This document shows, piece by piece, positions 27,677 to 39,739 of a stretch of DNA of 64,000 nt. The notes beneath the pieces were generated by a model. The model did not search any database. It saw nothing but the letters and a program-made list of their open reading frames with translations, and was not told where the DNA came from. Origin of the DNA: Dolomedes plantarius (taxonomy: Eukaryota > Arthropoda > Arachnida > Araneae > Dolomedidae); assembly GCA_907164885.2 (NCBI GenBank), contig OU015490.1, forward strand, positions 206,160,981 to 206,224,980, written 5' to 3'. Position 1 is the stretch's first letter. Each line of letters opens with the position of its first letter. The position numbers and the translations under genes are program-made.

Positions 27677-27790
27677 GCCCAATTTCTCGACTAAATCCGG
27701 TAGAAAATGTACGTAACGCACTTCAAAGAGCTATTACAATTCAACGACGCTAAAGACCAGAAGTCATACAGAGAAAGAGCAAAACTCACA
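27677..27790 (+). pseudogene. Tc1 transposase C-terminal scrap
   Basis: The plus frame reads SRLNPVENVRNALQRAITIQ, then RR-stop-RPEVIQ, resembling the SPDLNPIENVWDALQR block of Tc1 transposases. Only this block is recognisable and no inverted repeats were found. Confidence 0.5.
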
Positions 27791-27836
27791 CCCTCAGTTT
27801 TTAGCTTAATACTTTGGTTATATTTTCGAAACTAGA

Positions 27837-27965
27837 GTAGGTGGGTTCGAGTCCCATTCGTAGAATGGACGTTTGTAGCCGTTCGGAATCGACTTTATGC
27901 AGTGGGTCCCGGTCTAATTAGCCCCGTGTAACAAAAAATGACCGTATCGCCCCATACCATACAGA
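27837..27965 (+). mobile_element. tRNA-derived SINE, 5'-truncated copy
   Basis: It starts in the B box (GGGTTCGAGTCCC, 27842-27854) and continues with the family body: TGTAGCCGTTCGGAATCG, GGTCTAATTAGCCCC, AAAAAATGACCGTA. The same body occurs at 37508-37690 and inverted at 55085-55250. Confidence 0.8.
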
Positions 27966-28074
27966 ACCAGAGCAACAATTATTGAATATAAATGTATTTA
28001 CTACCTTAATATTACATTATTTTTTATGTAATACGAAAGCAGAAAATATATTTATATTCAATTAATAATGGTTG

Positions 28075-28310
28075 GTCTGGTCGCTTTAGACTGTTAACAA
28101 AACATGACTGTCTGAGGTCTCATCTCTTCCGTATTGGCGAGACAGATTCTCCTGACTGTACTCTTTCTAAGTCTCTCTACCTATGACAGCCGAGAATTTG
28201 GAAGTGTGCTCAGCACTAAGTGGTTTTAATTGTACTGCCGAAAAATACTGGAGAGCTCGTGTAGAGATGGCATAAGTGCCAATTTGTATGTGATATTTGT
28301 TAAATAAATA
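28075..28310 (+). pseudogene. Non-LTR retrotransposon tail fragment
   Basis: The plus frame gives GRFRLLTKHDCLRSHLFRIG, then ETDSPDCTL, before a stop. It is homologous to the tail at 15770-16080 (RLLTGYDCL, H-x-IGL-DSP-CT). Downstream the frame is lost but EKYW-like residues remain (KNTGEL). Confidence 0.6.
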
Positions 28311-28319
28311 TAAAAAAAT

Positions 28320-30615
28320 TATTTTTTTAAGTTTAATTCATTTTACTAGTAACTGATTCTTTTCAGAATTTTTATTTAAACTCCTTTTTCCAATATTTTA
28401 CTATAATTTAAATTGCATATTTTTTGTAGCTGATTCCTCGTTATAAAATCATATGCTGAAGTGCAATTTACCAAATAGCGAGACTCTTTTTCAAATTCAC
28501 AGTCTTTGAAAAATGCACTTTTCGTACCTGCATACTTAATATTGTTCTATAGTGTATCCAGAAAATATTTTTTAAGAGATGAGTAAATTGTGGTTTGATA
28601 GTTATTTGAAACAGAAAAAGAAAATTTCTCTAAACAAATTTTGACAAATAACTTAAAATCTTGAAATTAAGGGTGAACAAGTGTTTGGGAATATTGAAGA
28701 CAGAATCATTTTGAAAAAAAAAATCACTCAACAACTAGCTCGCTTACACCTTTCTAGACAAGCACGAACTTGGCATGCTGTTTTAATCCGTTAAGATTTT
28801 TCTGCCCATAACACATTGTGATAAATGATGTGATTAGTGATATAATTAGTAACATGAAGTATTGAGTAGTCGAAGAGGAAATTCAAACATCGTGGGTATA
28901 CTCGTTGTTTCATTAAATCGAAGAAACTAACAATATTTCATTTACAGTTTTGCACATAACATGAATCTATATTTTAATTGTACAAAAAAAGTGGGTAATT
29001 CTGGTCCGCCTATATGGTGCCCCCAAAATAAAATGGCTTGCAAAACTGCGGTGTATTATAAGCGAATGACTTCACGACTAATGCCTCCGCATTGGTTTGA
29101 AAAAATCTATAAATAAAAATTTAAACTATTTTTTGTTGTTATCAACCATTCAGTGACTTTCTCAATGCGTCAGTAAGAAAATAAAGATGATGGTCGAAAA
29201 AGTGCAAACTTATTTCTGCCTTTGGTAATTTGTGTAAGAAAGAAATGTGTAATTTTATCTGATGTGATTTTCGACCTCTTAATTTAAACACAGATAAATA
29301 AACAAATATGTATCTGTCAATTATAATCAAATCTGAAATTGCAAAGAACGACATTACCAAGGGTATTAAATTTTATGTAGCCAACGCAAATGGATTAAAT
29401 TCGCGTTTCACCTAGGAATGTATATTATTTTGGCAAAAGAATCATAAACATTTTAATATAAAGCAACCAGCTTTAATTTCAGCGTGTATTGATCAAAATA
29501 AATCCCTAGTTACTGCCATATATTTATCAGTTTATAAACTCTTAAATTCAGCGATCTGATTTATCTTCTGATACTCAACTGGCATAAAGGGATGTTTCAG
29601 TTTAGTAAACAATAGTCATAATTGAATAAAAGCACTAGTAAAAGTTATGACTAAGTAATCCCTCTGCCTTTATGGAGGCCGAACATAACTCCCTTCAAAG
29701 AGAAAATAAGAACGGAAATCCTACAATGGGAATACATTAACAGAAATTTCTCTCGGAAGATTTATTACAGTATAAGTTAAACATAATTTTAAGACGATTG
29801 TAACGGATGATATAGATGCTATTTCCTTTTCTTTCAAATTACAAGCTATAAGGCATGAGATTTTCTCAACCTATGGAAATAACGTTCCGAACAGTTCATT
29901 TGATGTCACAAAAGCTAATAAAGTTACAATTAGACTGAACGTTAAAGCGTGTGTCAATTAAGGAGATTTTATATAACTAACCGATTCATGCGTTTCCGAA
30001 TCGCGTATGAATGTAAAGGGCAATTGTTCACTCTTTTTGTATTCTTTAATATTTGAGATTGTGTTCACTATAAATGCGTCTGTGTATTACCAAGCCATGC
30101 GATCGTAACATGTGAAATCTTAAAAAATAAAATAGTGAGTGCATTTTAAAGGTACAGTTAAATAATAATGCGCCAAATCTAAATCTTAGAACGGCAACAG
30201 AAACGGTTTTCAGCATCATGTAGGCATGCATAACCCTTTGACATATCATTGAGGATTACAGTTAATGTAAAATCCTACACATAACATAATCCTGTTGTAT
30301 TAGCTCTATAAAATTTAAGACTCATGATGATGCCATTCTTTTAAGTTTCTATATATACTAGAATGAAAAGATACAAATTTGTTTCATTTTTAGGTTTATC
30401 TTATAAAATAAAAAGTCACATTAAATAAAAGTAAATGTTTCTTTTGTAAACAAGTTAGTAAAATTTTACCGTCCATGACATCTTTTCTAAGACGAATTAA
30501 AAATACGGATATTTCTTAAAAGGGGTAACTTATGTATCATTAACTGAAGTAAATTTTAAACATTCAAATATACTCAGATTACTATATAATTAGATTACTC
30601 TACACTCATACACAC
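28320..30615. other. No gene recognised
   Basis: AT-rich DNA with only short low-complexity frames. I see nothing supportable. Confidence 0.5.
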
Positions 30616-30616
30616 A

Positions 30617-30618
<2 letters not shown>

Positions 30619-30665
<47 letters not shown>

Positions 30666-31008
30666 CTAAAATCTTGACTTTAATACGCACACGTGTATAA
30701 TACGCATACTTGATATTGCGCGAAAGTTTCGGAAAAAATGAAAATTCTACTATAATACGCAGCCATAACTTTTCAATATTTTATTTAAAAATTGCACAAA
30801 TATTTATTAACAAAAATAAAATTTGTAATATAAATAAACAAAAGTGTCAAATTCGGTAGGAAAAAACTTAAATTTTTAAATCAAACCAAACTATACTGTG
30901 AAATTATCAGTCTTAATCACTTTCACTAGAATACAGCTCATCTATTGTTTGTCTTTTATACCATGTTTAAAACTACGTTTTTTGTACACGAGTATAATAC
31001 GCAACCTC

Positions 31009-31062
<54 letters not shown>
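30619..31062. repeat. Two (TA)n tracts bracketing a TAATACGC-rich segment
   Basis: TA tracts at 30619-30662 and 31012-31062 enclose about 350 bp. This segment has ATAATACGC or TTAATACGC motifs near both ends (30680-30760, 30990-31000), in the same rather than inverted orientation. It may be a worn pogo/Tigger-like nonautonomous element; I could not define ends. Confidence 0.4.
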
Positions 31063-31065
<3 letters not shown>

Positions 31066-31423
31066 CTGCCAATATATTGTATTGTATAATATATATTGTA
31101 TTGCCAATGCGCAAACTTCTAAGCAATGACATTCTCACTTTGTCCGTCAGAATCGTCTTTGACCATCAGAATCGAGACACAGTATAGGTGAACTAACAGC
31201 ACCTTTGGTACCACCTTAATGTTGACCAAGCAAGCCGAGTGGAAACATCAGACCGACTCGTACCTTCTACCACCTTCAGTGACATTATAGGACTTACCGA
31301 CCTAGAGATTTGACATGCTCGTATCTGGCCTAGGTACTGTGGTATTTAATGGTTTTCGGTAAAATTGGAATTGGGCACCCGCAGTCCTAAGCCCAACGTG
31401 CTATTACTAGGCTATCTCTGGAA

Positions 31424-31555
31424 ATAAGAGGCCGTTTTGAGGGGTGGCCGTGAAAAGGGGGTTTCTTTCATAACATTGGTTCTTTGGGGTCTTTAAAAGG
31501 TTCTGAACAAAATATGATCTTTTCTAGGGATTGCCGGCAAGAGAAGTTTCCCTGT
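31424..31555. mobile_element. Tigger-type MITE, truncated relative of 25569-25755
   Basis: It shares with the 187-bp element the ordered motifs GGGTGGCCGTGAAAAG (there GAGTGGCTGTCGAAAAG), GGTTTCTTTC, GGTTCTGAA and an AGAAGTTTC-CTGTA end. The left terminal repeat is missing. Confidence 0.6.
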
Positions 31556-31559
31556 ATAT

Positions 31560-32160
31560 ACGTGGAGGTTCTTTTATGAATGTGTACCACAGTTCATACT
31601 TTTCACGTCTGGATATACATTTTTTACAAGCTTTTTGTAATTATTTGTTTCCTATGGATATCTAAAGAGTTGAAATATTATCGCACGTTTATATCAATGC
31701 AACCAGTTGATGTGTTTGCTTAATGTTTACTTATTTTTGTGTATTGGAAAGATGTTAATAAAATATTTCGTGAGGATTTAGTAATTTTTTTTCAATTTAA
31801 AGATCTTAAAAATCAAAGTTTCTTCTTAAATTTGCTTTGGGGGAAAACATTTTCAAAACTTCAAAAATACTGAATATACTTGCATAGAAATGGAAAAAAG
31901 GAACACTGTTATCAATTTCACAGCCTCTGCGAAATGAAGTTTATATATATCCTTTTAACAAAGCAAGTTATAAAAATTTACATTACAGGATTAATACGTT
32001 TTATACAGATATACACTAGAGTACACTTATACTTCAGTAAAAATATAAGTTCCTTGAAATGTAATCGATGTAGTTATTTACGGTTTGTCTTGTTATACTC
32101 TAAAGTTCCATATTTGCAACTTTTAACGGTAGAGCTTTATTTGACAGTAAAAACTCAATG
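31560..32160. other. No gene recognised
   Basis: AT-rich sequence up to the left end of Tc1 copy A. Nothing assigned. Confidence 0.5.
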
Positions 32161-32167
32161 GCATATA

Positions 32168-33387
32168 CACTGAAGTACCACTGAATTAGGAATAGCAAAG
32201 CCTATGCAAATTGTGTAGCGCTGCGCATCATGTATGCGCAAGTGAGGGCGCTGTGGTAACTGCATATATAGCGCGTACTGTGGTTGTTCTGAATTAGTTG
32301 TTGGAATTGCCAGTATGGGTAAACTGCCTGATTTAGAAGCCTTCGATCGCGGACAAATCGTAGGTGCGCGACGCATGGGCCATTCAATTTCCGAAATCGT
32401 CAGACAGCTAGGATTTTCAAGGTCGACAGTGTCAAGAGTATACCAAGAATACATGGATGGTGTAAAAAAAAACTAGCGATCGGGCAAACTGCAAAGGACA
32501 ATTAGCCTTGACAGTGCGTGGGGAGAGACGGCTCAGGCGTATTGTACGTAGCCAGCGAAGCCAAACATTAGCTCAAATTACCACCCAGTTTAATGACGGT
32601 GCCAGTCGTACAATCAGTAAACCGACTGTGCAACGCTCGCTTCACCGTATGGGTTTCGGGAGCCGTCGACCTACGAGAGTACCATTGGTCTATACTCGCC
32701 ATCGGGCTGCACGTCTTGCCTGGGCAAGAGAGCACAGAGACTGGAGTGTAGAGGACTGGAAACGAGTAGCATGGAGTGATGAGTCTCGATTCCGACTACT
32801 TAACGCCGACGGGAGGTTGAGAATATGGCGTCAGGCTCATGAAGCCATGGATCCTGCATGCCTGGCTGGAACTGTACAAGGGCATGATAGCTCAATCATG
32901 GTCTGGGGTGTTTTTTCGTGGCATAGTTTGGGATCTTTGGTGCGTGTACCAACCTCCCTCAATGCAATTCGGTACGTAGAGTTGATGGGTGATCACCTCC
33001 ATCCGTTTGTGCTGTTCTGTTATCCGCATGGTAATGGAGTTTTCCAGCAAGACAACTGTACCTCTCACAAGTCCCGGTTGTCTACTGGCTGGTTGGATGA
33101 GCATTCTTCTGAGTTCTCTGTCATGAATTGGCCACCTAGAAGCCCAGACTTTATCCTATTGAGCATATTTGGGATGTTTTGGAACAAGGCGTGAAAGGCC
33201 ATCACACAGCACCAAAGAACCTTACTGAATTATGCACAGCTTTAGCCAATATTTGGCAAGCCATTAACGTGGAACGTTTCCAGAAACTTGTTGAATCTAT
33301 GCCTCGTCGTGTGGCAGCCGTTATCAAGGCCAGAGGAGGCCCAACTCGTTACTAGGTAGGTACCCCTAATTCAATGGCACTTCAGTG
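32168..33387 (+). mobile_element. Tc1-like element, copy A, TA-flanked
   Basis: The ends read CACTGAAGTACCACTGAATT on the left and, reverse-complemented, CACTGAAGTGCCATTGAATT on the right, next to TA (32166-32167; 33388-33389). 1220 bp. A close sister copy is at 58542-59764. Confidence 0.95.
32315..33355 (+). pseudogene. Tc1 transposase, copy A, two frameshifts
   Basis: The start at 32315 gives MGKLPDLEAFDRGQIVGARR and MGHSISEIVRQLGF, the paired-like DNA-binding head. At 32463-32471 a run of nine A's (one more than needed) shifts the frame to a stop. From 32508 the catalytic domain is open: WSDESRFRLL (first Asp), VFQQDNCTSHKSR (second Asp), PPRSPDF. A one-base loss near 33152 then shifts the frame. 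The Glu codon of PIEHIW is still present in the shifted frame, so the DD34E residues are all encoded but not in one frame. The tail (MPRRVAAVIKARGGPTRY) ends at 33355. Confidence 0.93.
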
Positions 33388-33389
33388 TA

Positions 33390-36300
33390 TTAAGACAAAC
33401 ATGAACTCTTGTTCAAAATCGACTTACACAGTATTTCAGAAATTTGGCATTTCGGTACCCACTTTATTAATACTAAAAAATAATAACATTAAAGTAACAC
33501 GTTTGTTTCAATTTTATGCATCTATTTTCCAGTCTGCTATGTTCTTATCTTAACATGTTCATATGAATAAAATCAAAATATAAAGATTAGATTCTAACTC
33601 ATATAATTATGATATTCTAAGAAATTTTTCTTCTAAAATGTGTGTTAAAAAACGTTTACCATGCAGCTTCCTATCCGCCTTTTTAACGCGTGTAAATGTC
33701 GTAAAGATTTACCTCTGCAGTTTTGTCCTTTCGCTTTCATATGTTACGGCTGAAAACGTTATTGTAAATAAATTCGTTTAATTGCACATATGAGCACCTG
33801 CGTGTCTTATTCCAGATTGCTTTTACCTCAAACAAAGTTAATTACTGACATTTCAGCCGCTCTTCATTCCTGGGATATGAAGACAGTGTTGGAATTCTGT
33901 TTATGAATATCTGGCTTGAGATATTCAATCTGAGTATTAACACACAGTTTCTATTTCTTGGAACGTGTAGTTTGATTTCAAATTTGGAAGCACAGTTTTA
34001 TGCTTTTGATTAAAAATGTTTGAAATATCCTATAATACTTAAGTGTATAGTCCGTTTATTAATTTTATGTCCCCAGGAGTGAAAACAATTTGTCTTTAAG
34101 ATTTAGTACTTTTTCTTTTTAAAGGATATAAATATCCTTTGCTTTCTAGAAAAATAAATATATTTTGGGGAAAACATTTTAAAAACTGTCCACCTTAATC
34201 GGAATTATAGAAGACATTTTATTGAAAACATAATAAAGGAACTGTAATGGCTTTTAATATTTTTCACAGCCCTTTGAAAGGAAATTTAGGTATATGATTT
34301 TAAAAACGGCAAGTCAAGAAAATATACATTATAGGATAAATACGTTTTGTACAGTCGTAGAGCAGAGTATGCTTATACAGTACAGTAAAATTTTAGCTAC
34401 CAATGTACTCAAAGCAGTTAGTTAGGCTTTTTAACTTAAAGCTTTGTTTTGTTTTTAATTTTAAAGCTCTATAAGATTGTAGTTCATACTTTAATGTAAA
34501 TCATTGCAATAACGCAATTAAAACGCAGAAGCAAGTACTTGAGGACAACGGTCAAACGTTTAGAGTTGTTTCATCGGAGAAAAATGTAAAATAAATTAGT
34601 TTATTACAGTCTAACTACTGCAGAAGTATGCATTTGGGAATTATTAAAAAATTATTTCAGTTTTTATCTGTCTTGAAAAATTAATTTGAATACTGAATTG
34701 GATGTTATTACTTTTTTCCACTAGCTAAATCGTTTAACCCTTTGAGGAGCGTCATTTGCACACTGAAAACGCCTATATCTTGTCTTTCTTGCATTAAATG
34801 TAATACAGTTAAATTAGCAGAAATATGGTTAGTACTGCCATCTGTTATCATTTTTAAGAAGTAAAAACATTTTGCAACCTTTAATTGGAAATTTTTTAAA
34901 GATTCTTTAGATTAAAACAAATTGGGGGAAAACTCTGCGCCATGCAAACGCTTGAGGTTGTTGCCTCTGAAAGGTTTAAATGCTTTAATCATGCAAAAAT
35001 AGTGATAAAGACAACGATTACTCCAAGGATTTTCTATCTTGTCGATTTTGTATGTCGTCAGATTAAATCTACATCTAAAGTATACATTCTACGAAGTTTG
35101 TATGAATTTATGATTTCAGAGATATTAAAAAAAATAATGTATGTTATTTTATCCCTAGTGTTAATTTTTTTCGTCTTCTGGACTTACCCATTTAGCAAGC
35201 GAGCGGCTCACATATAAGACTCAGCCATACCCTATCACATTATATCTTTAATGGTCTGTTAAGCTAATAATAGAAATTTACTTAGTTGTAAATTATTTAA
35301 GTATTTGTGAACGTGAAAATTGTTAAAACATGTATTTGTTCCCTGCGGGTTAAATAATGGTGTATTAGACCTTTAAAAGCACACATTTAGATAGCGAACT
35401 TTGGATAAAGAAATTATCTTAAATAATTGTATAAAACTAGATTTTAATTCGAATTTGCTTCGCTGAAACAGAAAAAAAAATTCTTTCGAGTTATTTGATT
35501 AGTTTTTTGGGCTTTTATGCATTCTTAATACTTGCCATTGTTTAAATACTTTTAAGGCAGATCCTAAGGGAAAAGGCTCCATTTAGTTGTACTTAAATGC
35601 TGTTAAATAAGTGCAGCTCCAAGGAGTAGAAAAATCTGCAAATAATTTCTTTAAAAATGCGATTTCAAAGAATTTGCTTTCAAAGCATCATGTCATTAAT
35701 TAAATGTATCTACGAAATTAAATTTAAATAGAGAATTTTACCATTATATTTATAATTTAGAAAATTTATAATAAATTCATGATATATTAAACAATAAAGT
35801 ATACTATGATATAGGGGGAAATCTTTTTTTGTATATAGTTAAAATTTATTTTACTTTGTCATTGCCTTTATAGGTCAAAGCATAATGAATTGAAACCATT
35901 TATCATAAATTCTTCACCACTATTCTCTATCTGATTAAAAGCATATTTCAACCTTTCATTAACAGAATATTTTTGGAAAAATATTCTTAATTAAAATTTT
36001 AAAAAAACACACCCGAATATATTGTTAAAATAAAAGTTTGCCTCTCTTTATTAAAGAAGAAATGATACGAATTAATTTTATTTCTAAGAACAACTAAATA
36101 TTATTATAACTAAATATTATTATTTAATAAATAATATTATATAGTTTGGTATATTTTCTAATTAGTTAATTGAGAGTTTTGTATTTCTTGAGAAAAGAAA
36201 AATTACGATATCTGTATTCACAAATGTCTACCATAATTAAAATTTTTTTAAAAATGTTTTCGGAAATTTTCAGCATCTAAGGATGATGAATTTTTTTTTT

Positions 36301-36540
36301 ATTAATAACCTGTTTTAAATATAGGATTACAAATAACACAAAATTACGTGAAGGTAAATAATTTAAAAGTTTTTAATTTCGAATATGGACATGGATTCCA
36401 GATAATTTTCTTTCTGACAGTGCAGTGAGATCACTTGGAGAAATTTCTTTGGCTTGTAAATTCAAAAATTGGTCACGGTTGCTTCTTTACCTTTTTAAAA
36501 CTGGTGTAGCAATAATGCGACATTGCAGTCATTGTTCTTT
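33390..36540. other. AT-rich stretch, one weak TTAA-flanked candidate
   Basis: No gene recognised. At 34738-35349 a segment is bounded by TTAA and starts CCCTTTGAGGAGC (reverse-complemented right end CCCGCAGGGAACA). The left end looks like a piggyBac terminus but the inverted match is poor, so I do not call it separately. Confidence 0.4.
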
Positions 36541-36541
36541 G

Positions 36542-36544
<3 letters not shown>

Positions 36545-36634
<90 letters not shown>
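36545..36634. repeat. (TA)n microsatellite
   Basis: About 40 TA units with one G interruption near the end. Confidence 0.95.
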
Positions 36635-36635
<1 letters not shown>

Positions 36636-36675
36636 AAATAAACAACAAATCACTTATTCCGGAATGCTTGTCATA

Positions 36676-37125
36676 TTGTAATAATACATCACTGGCACAG
36701 TACACGTGGTGCGCGTTTTCGACACCTTTGTAGACGTGGCGATCCAATCACTCGAGGAAAGAACAGGGACATTGAAGATCTGCAATACTTTATTGAGAGG
36801 AAGACAGCGACGTGGAAGGATGTACAATGTACACAAAAACATGAAGTGGCACACATGACAAAAACAGCAGCATCCGGAACTCCTGGAAGTTCAGTATACA
36901 TAGTTTTTACATCGGACGGCAAAGGCGGAAAAACGGACGTGGCAAACATAGCAGGGAAGGAAGAAATAGCAGAGAAGCAGACAGAAAATAGAGCGGGAAA
37001 ATCCTTTGCACGACCTTTTATACTCAGGGGGCGCCACCTTTACTGTAGGTGTTAAAATGCTTTAATTGGCCAGAGCAGAACATCCGAATTGACCACAGGA
37101 GCCATAACTCAAGATTCCGAACATG
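36676..37125 (-). mobile_element. Possible solo LTR (minus)
   Basis: On the minus strand a TATA box (GAGTATAAAAGGTCG, about 37015-37029) is followed about 230 bp later by CTCTCAATAAAGTATTGC (about 36782-36800), a poly(A) signal. This TATA-to-AATAAA order in a moderately GC-rich block with no coding is the layout of an LTR. Plausible TG...CA ends exist near 36676 and 37125, but no target duplication was confirmed. Confidence 0.45.
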
Positions 37126-37507
37126 CGATGCAAAGCGCGTGGTTTCTGAACAATCCTGAATCATAGTCGCCTGACTTTCAGCTTGTGTATTATGGGGCAA
37201 AGTAGTTAGTTAATTTGTTTACTTGTTGGTCGCAATTTGAAAAAAAGTACTGTGATTTATTGAAACGATAACAACAGAATTTAGAATACGCGGCTCTAAT
37301 GGGGAAAAGTCCTTAGGAAGAAAAGGGGAAAATACAGAAGAAAAGGGAAAAATAGAAAACTGCAAAAGATAATAAAATGGAAAATAAATAAGCAAGAAAG
37401 GCGACTAAGATAAAATTCACATGCGTTCACTGGCCTCTCAGAAACGTCTGTACAGAGAACGTCCAGTTAAAGCGTAGCAGGACATCATGTGCTTACCGTC
37501 TATGTGT

Positions 37508-37690
37508 GGGGCAGGACGATGGCCGAATGACCAGGGCGCTGCCTTTCAGTACTAATGTCTATGTATTTGAATCTAACTATTGACATGGACGCTTGTACCT
37601 TTTCGGAATCGGCTTTAAGCTATTGGTCACGGTCTATTTAGCCCCCGTGTAGCAAAAAATGACCGTAGGGTTCTCAACCGAACCAAACTA
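37508..37690 (+). mobile_element. tRNA-derived SINE, fullest plus-strand copy
   Basis: The head has an A-box-like GATGGCCGAATGACC (37519-37533) and a degenerate B box (TTTGAATCTAA, where sister copies have GGTTCGAGTCC). The body GACGCTTGTACC, TTCGGAATCGGCTTTAAGCT, GTGTAGCAAAAAATGACCGT matches 27837-27965 and 55085-55250. Confidence 0.82.
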
Positions 37691-37860
37691 AAATTTATCG
37701 TCCCTGCTGTCAGAATTGCAAACAGGGGATATAGGGCTACAAAATATTCCCTTTCTATTTAAATGCAAAGCCAGACAGTCGTATTCAGTGGCAATCCTGA
37801 AATTAGCAACTGCAACTTCCTGTGGGTCATCGGGAAGGCTATTCAGGGTTTTGCTTCAAA

Positions 37861-37909
37861 TTTTATTTTGAATACGGTTTTGGAAGTCAAAACCGTATTC
37901 AAAATAAAA
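37861..37909. repeat. Perfect 21-bp-arm hairpin
   Basis: TTTTATTTTGAATACGGTTTT (37861-37881) is exactly reverse-complemented at 37889-37909, with loop GGAAGTC. No TIR element or gene surrounds it. Confidence 0.95.
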
Positions 37910-39275
37910 ACCGTTTGGCAAATAAAAGAATCCCTTAATTTATGCTTTTTTATATTACATGCAGTTTTATAAGGAATTTTATAAGGAGCACAGAAGGATA
38001 TTGATGTTCCTTTTATTTTTTGCTAAAAAATCTGCTACTTCATTTGCTGGGGTGCCGCAATGGAACGGCGGTTTTTAGTATATTGAAACTTAAATAAAAC
38101 ATTGTTCCCATGTCAAGGAATTTCATATTGACAAAAATCCCGCTAAATAAAAATTTTGTTTAAAAGTCCTTAAAAATGGAATAAAGAACATTTTTACAAC
38201 AGAAATGCATATTTTAGAAGATTTCTAAAATGCATATTTTATAAGAAAACAAAAATTATATCCTTTACCCGACTTTTCCTGGTTTTTCCCCAAAAAATAT
38301 TCATTGGTAAAATAATACTTGTCTTAACTTGAATGCGTTCAAAATTGAAAACATTTATTAGCAATGAATATCTGTGCTAACTCAAAGGATTTAAAAAGGA
38401 ATGCATTCATTAGAGACGAATGTCTGTGTTGACTTTAGTGTATTCAAGAGGGATCATGAAATTTTTATTACAGTAATGAGGATATCGAATACGGCATGAT
38501 TTTGTGAACTATGGGAATGATGTACTCCCATCGGGATGAGGATTGAATATTTTATATTAGGAGAAAAGCGCTTACTATTCCAGTGGAATATCGAGGAAGT
38601 GGAAGTTTTAAACGAAGCAGATAATACCAGTTACTAAGAGCTCCAAATTTTCTTAAAAATATCCAGTATAACTCAACTACGTAAAAAAACATCTAATGGA
38701 GACGTAATACATTTAAAGTGCACTCAGTTTTTGTTATTAACATATATGTCACAATATAATTTCAAAGTAGAAGTAATAAGTTAAATTGTATAATCTATTT
38801 TAGGACATTTTAACAAAAGGAAAACACATTCTTAGTTTTTAAATTAGTTAAAGGATATAACTGATAATAGTTGGTCCAACATAGACGCGCAAGACAAGGA
38901 AGAAAATTTATTTATGTTCAAATAAATCTGCTCTCTCCGTAATATAAGAACAGAAACACATGTACACAAAATCTTGGTTACGAAGTTTCTTGTTTTTGTT
39001 TATTGCATGCTATTTGGAATAATAAAAAAAAGTTACTAAATATAATATTTTTTCAATCCTTCATTTCGTTTTTTTTCCCAAATAAAAATGAAAAAGAATA
39101 GGAAATGCTAATAAATTTCACTCCGCTATATAAACGATTGACTGGAGTGTCTGAAGCAATCAACCGTTGAACTAATTGTTAGCTCAAGTTGTTTTTAAAG
39201 ACACGCACATTTTAGTCTATCTGCTATTTCAGTAGCACGCATTCACACAGGAGGATAAATACTATATAGCCTGTT
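37910..39275. other. No gene recognised
   Basis: AT-rich; a short imperfect inverted repeat around AAATGCATATTTTA (about 38203-38243). Nothing else supported. Confidence 0.5.
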
Positions 39276-39301
39276 AATTTTTATTCATATTACCTTTTCA
39301 A

Positions 39302-39557
39302 TTGAAGGCCTTATTTGAATAGTGCATGGTCTAACTGCAATTTTTGAAAAAAATGGAGTTAGCCTCACTTTCATGATCATACAAGTCATTTCTATCAAAT
39401 CTTTAAACTGTTACACCCCCAGCTTATTTCTGCTGTCAACAGAGACATTACAAATCAGACTTCATCTGTCATTGTTCAGCAGTCGTTAAACATTGAGGCT
39501 TTGCATCTCAAAATGAACAAAAATGAAGTTGGACCACTATTCAAATAAAGTCTTCAA
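39302..39557. mobile_element. MITE, about 256 bp
   Basis: The left end TTGAAGGCCTTATTTGAATA pairs with the reverse complement of the right end, TTGAAGACTTTATTTGAATA, and inner parts (GGTCTAACT versus GGTCCAACT) also match. No coding. It sits between two direct copies of TTTATTCATATTACCTTTTC (from about 39280 and 39578). Confidence 0.75.
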
Positions 39558-39739
39558 ATAATGTATAGCATATAAGTTTTATTCATATTACCTTTTCAAT
39601 CATCCGATGACCCTCATAATCTGACAAATATGCTTTTTTTCACATACAGACATTGACAAAGCCGCTTTAGGGCAGCCCAATAGAGTCTCAAAACAAGAAA
39701 TGCACAAAGAACATTATCTGCAGAAAAGCCTGCTGCGTC

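Noticed and set aside
27842..27854. GGTTCGAGTCC looked like the T-arm of a tRNA gene
   Set aside because: No acceptor or anticodon arms; the downstream sequence is shared with two other SINE copies.
34738..35349. TTAA-bounded segment with a piggyBac-like left end (CCCTTTGAGGAGC)
   Set aside because: The right end matches poorly in inverted orientation, so only a weak candidate.
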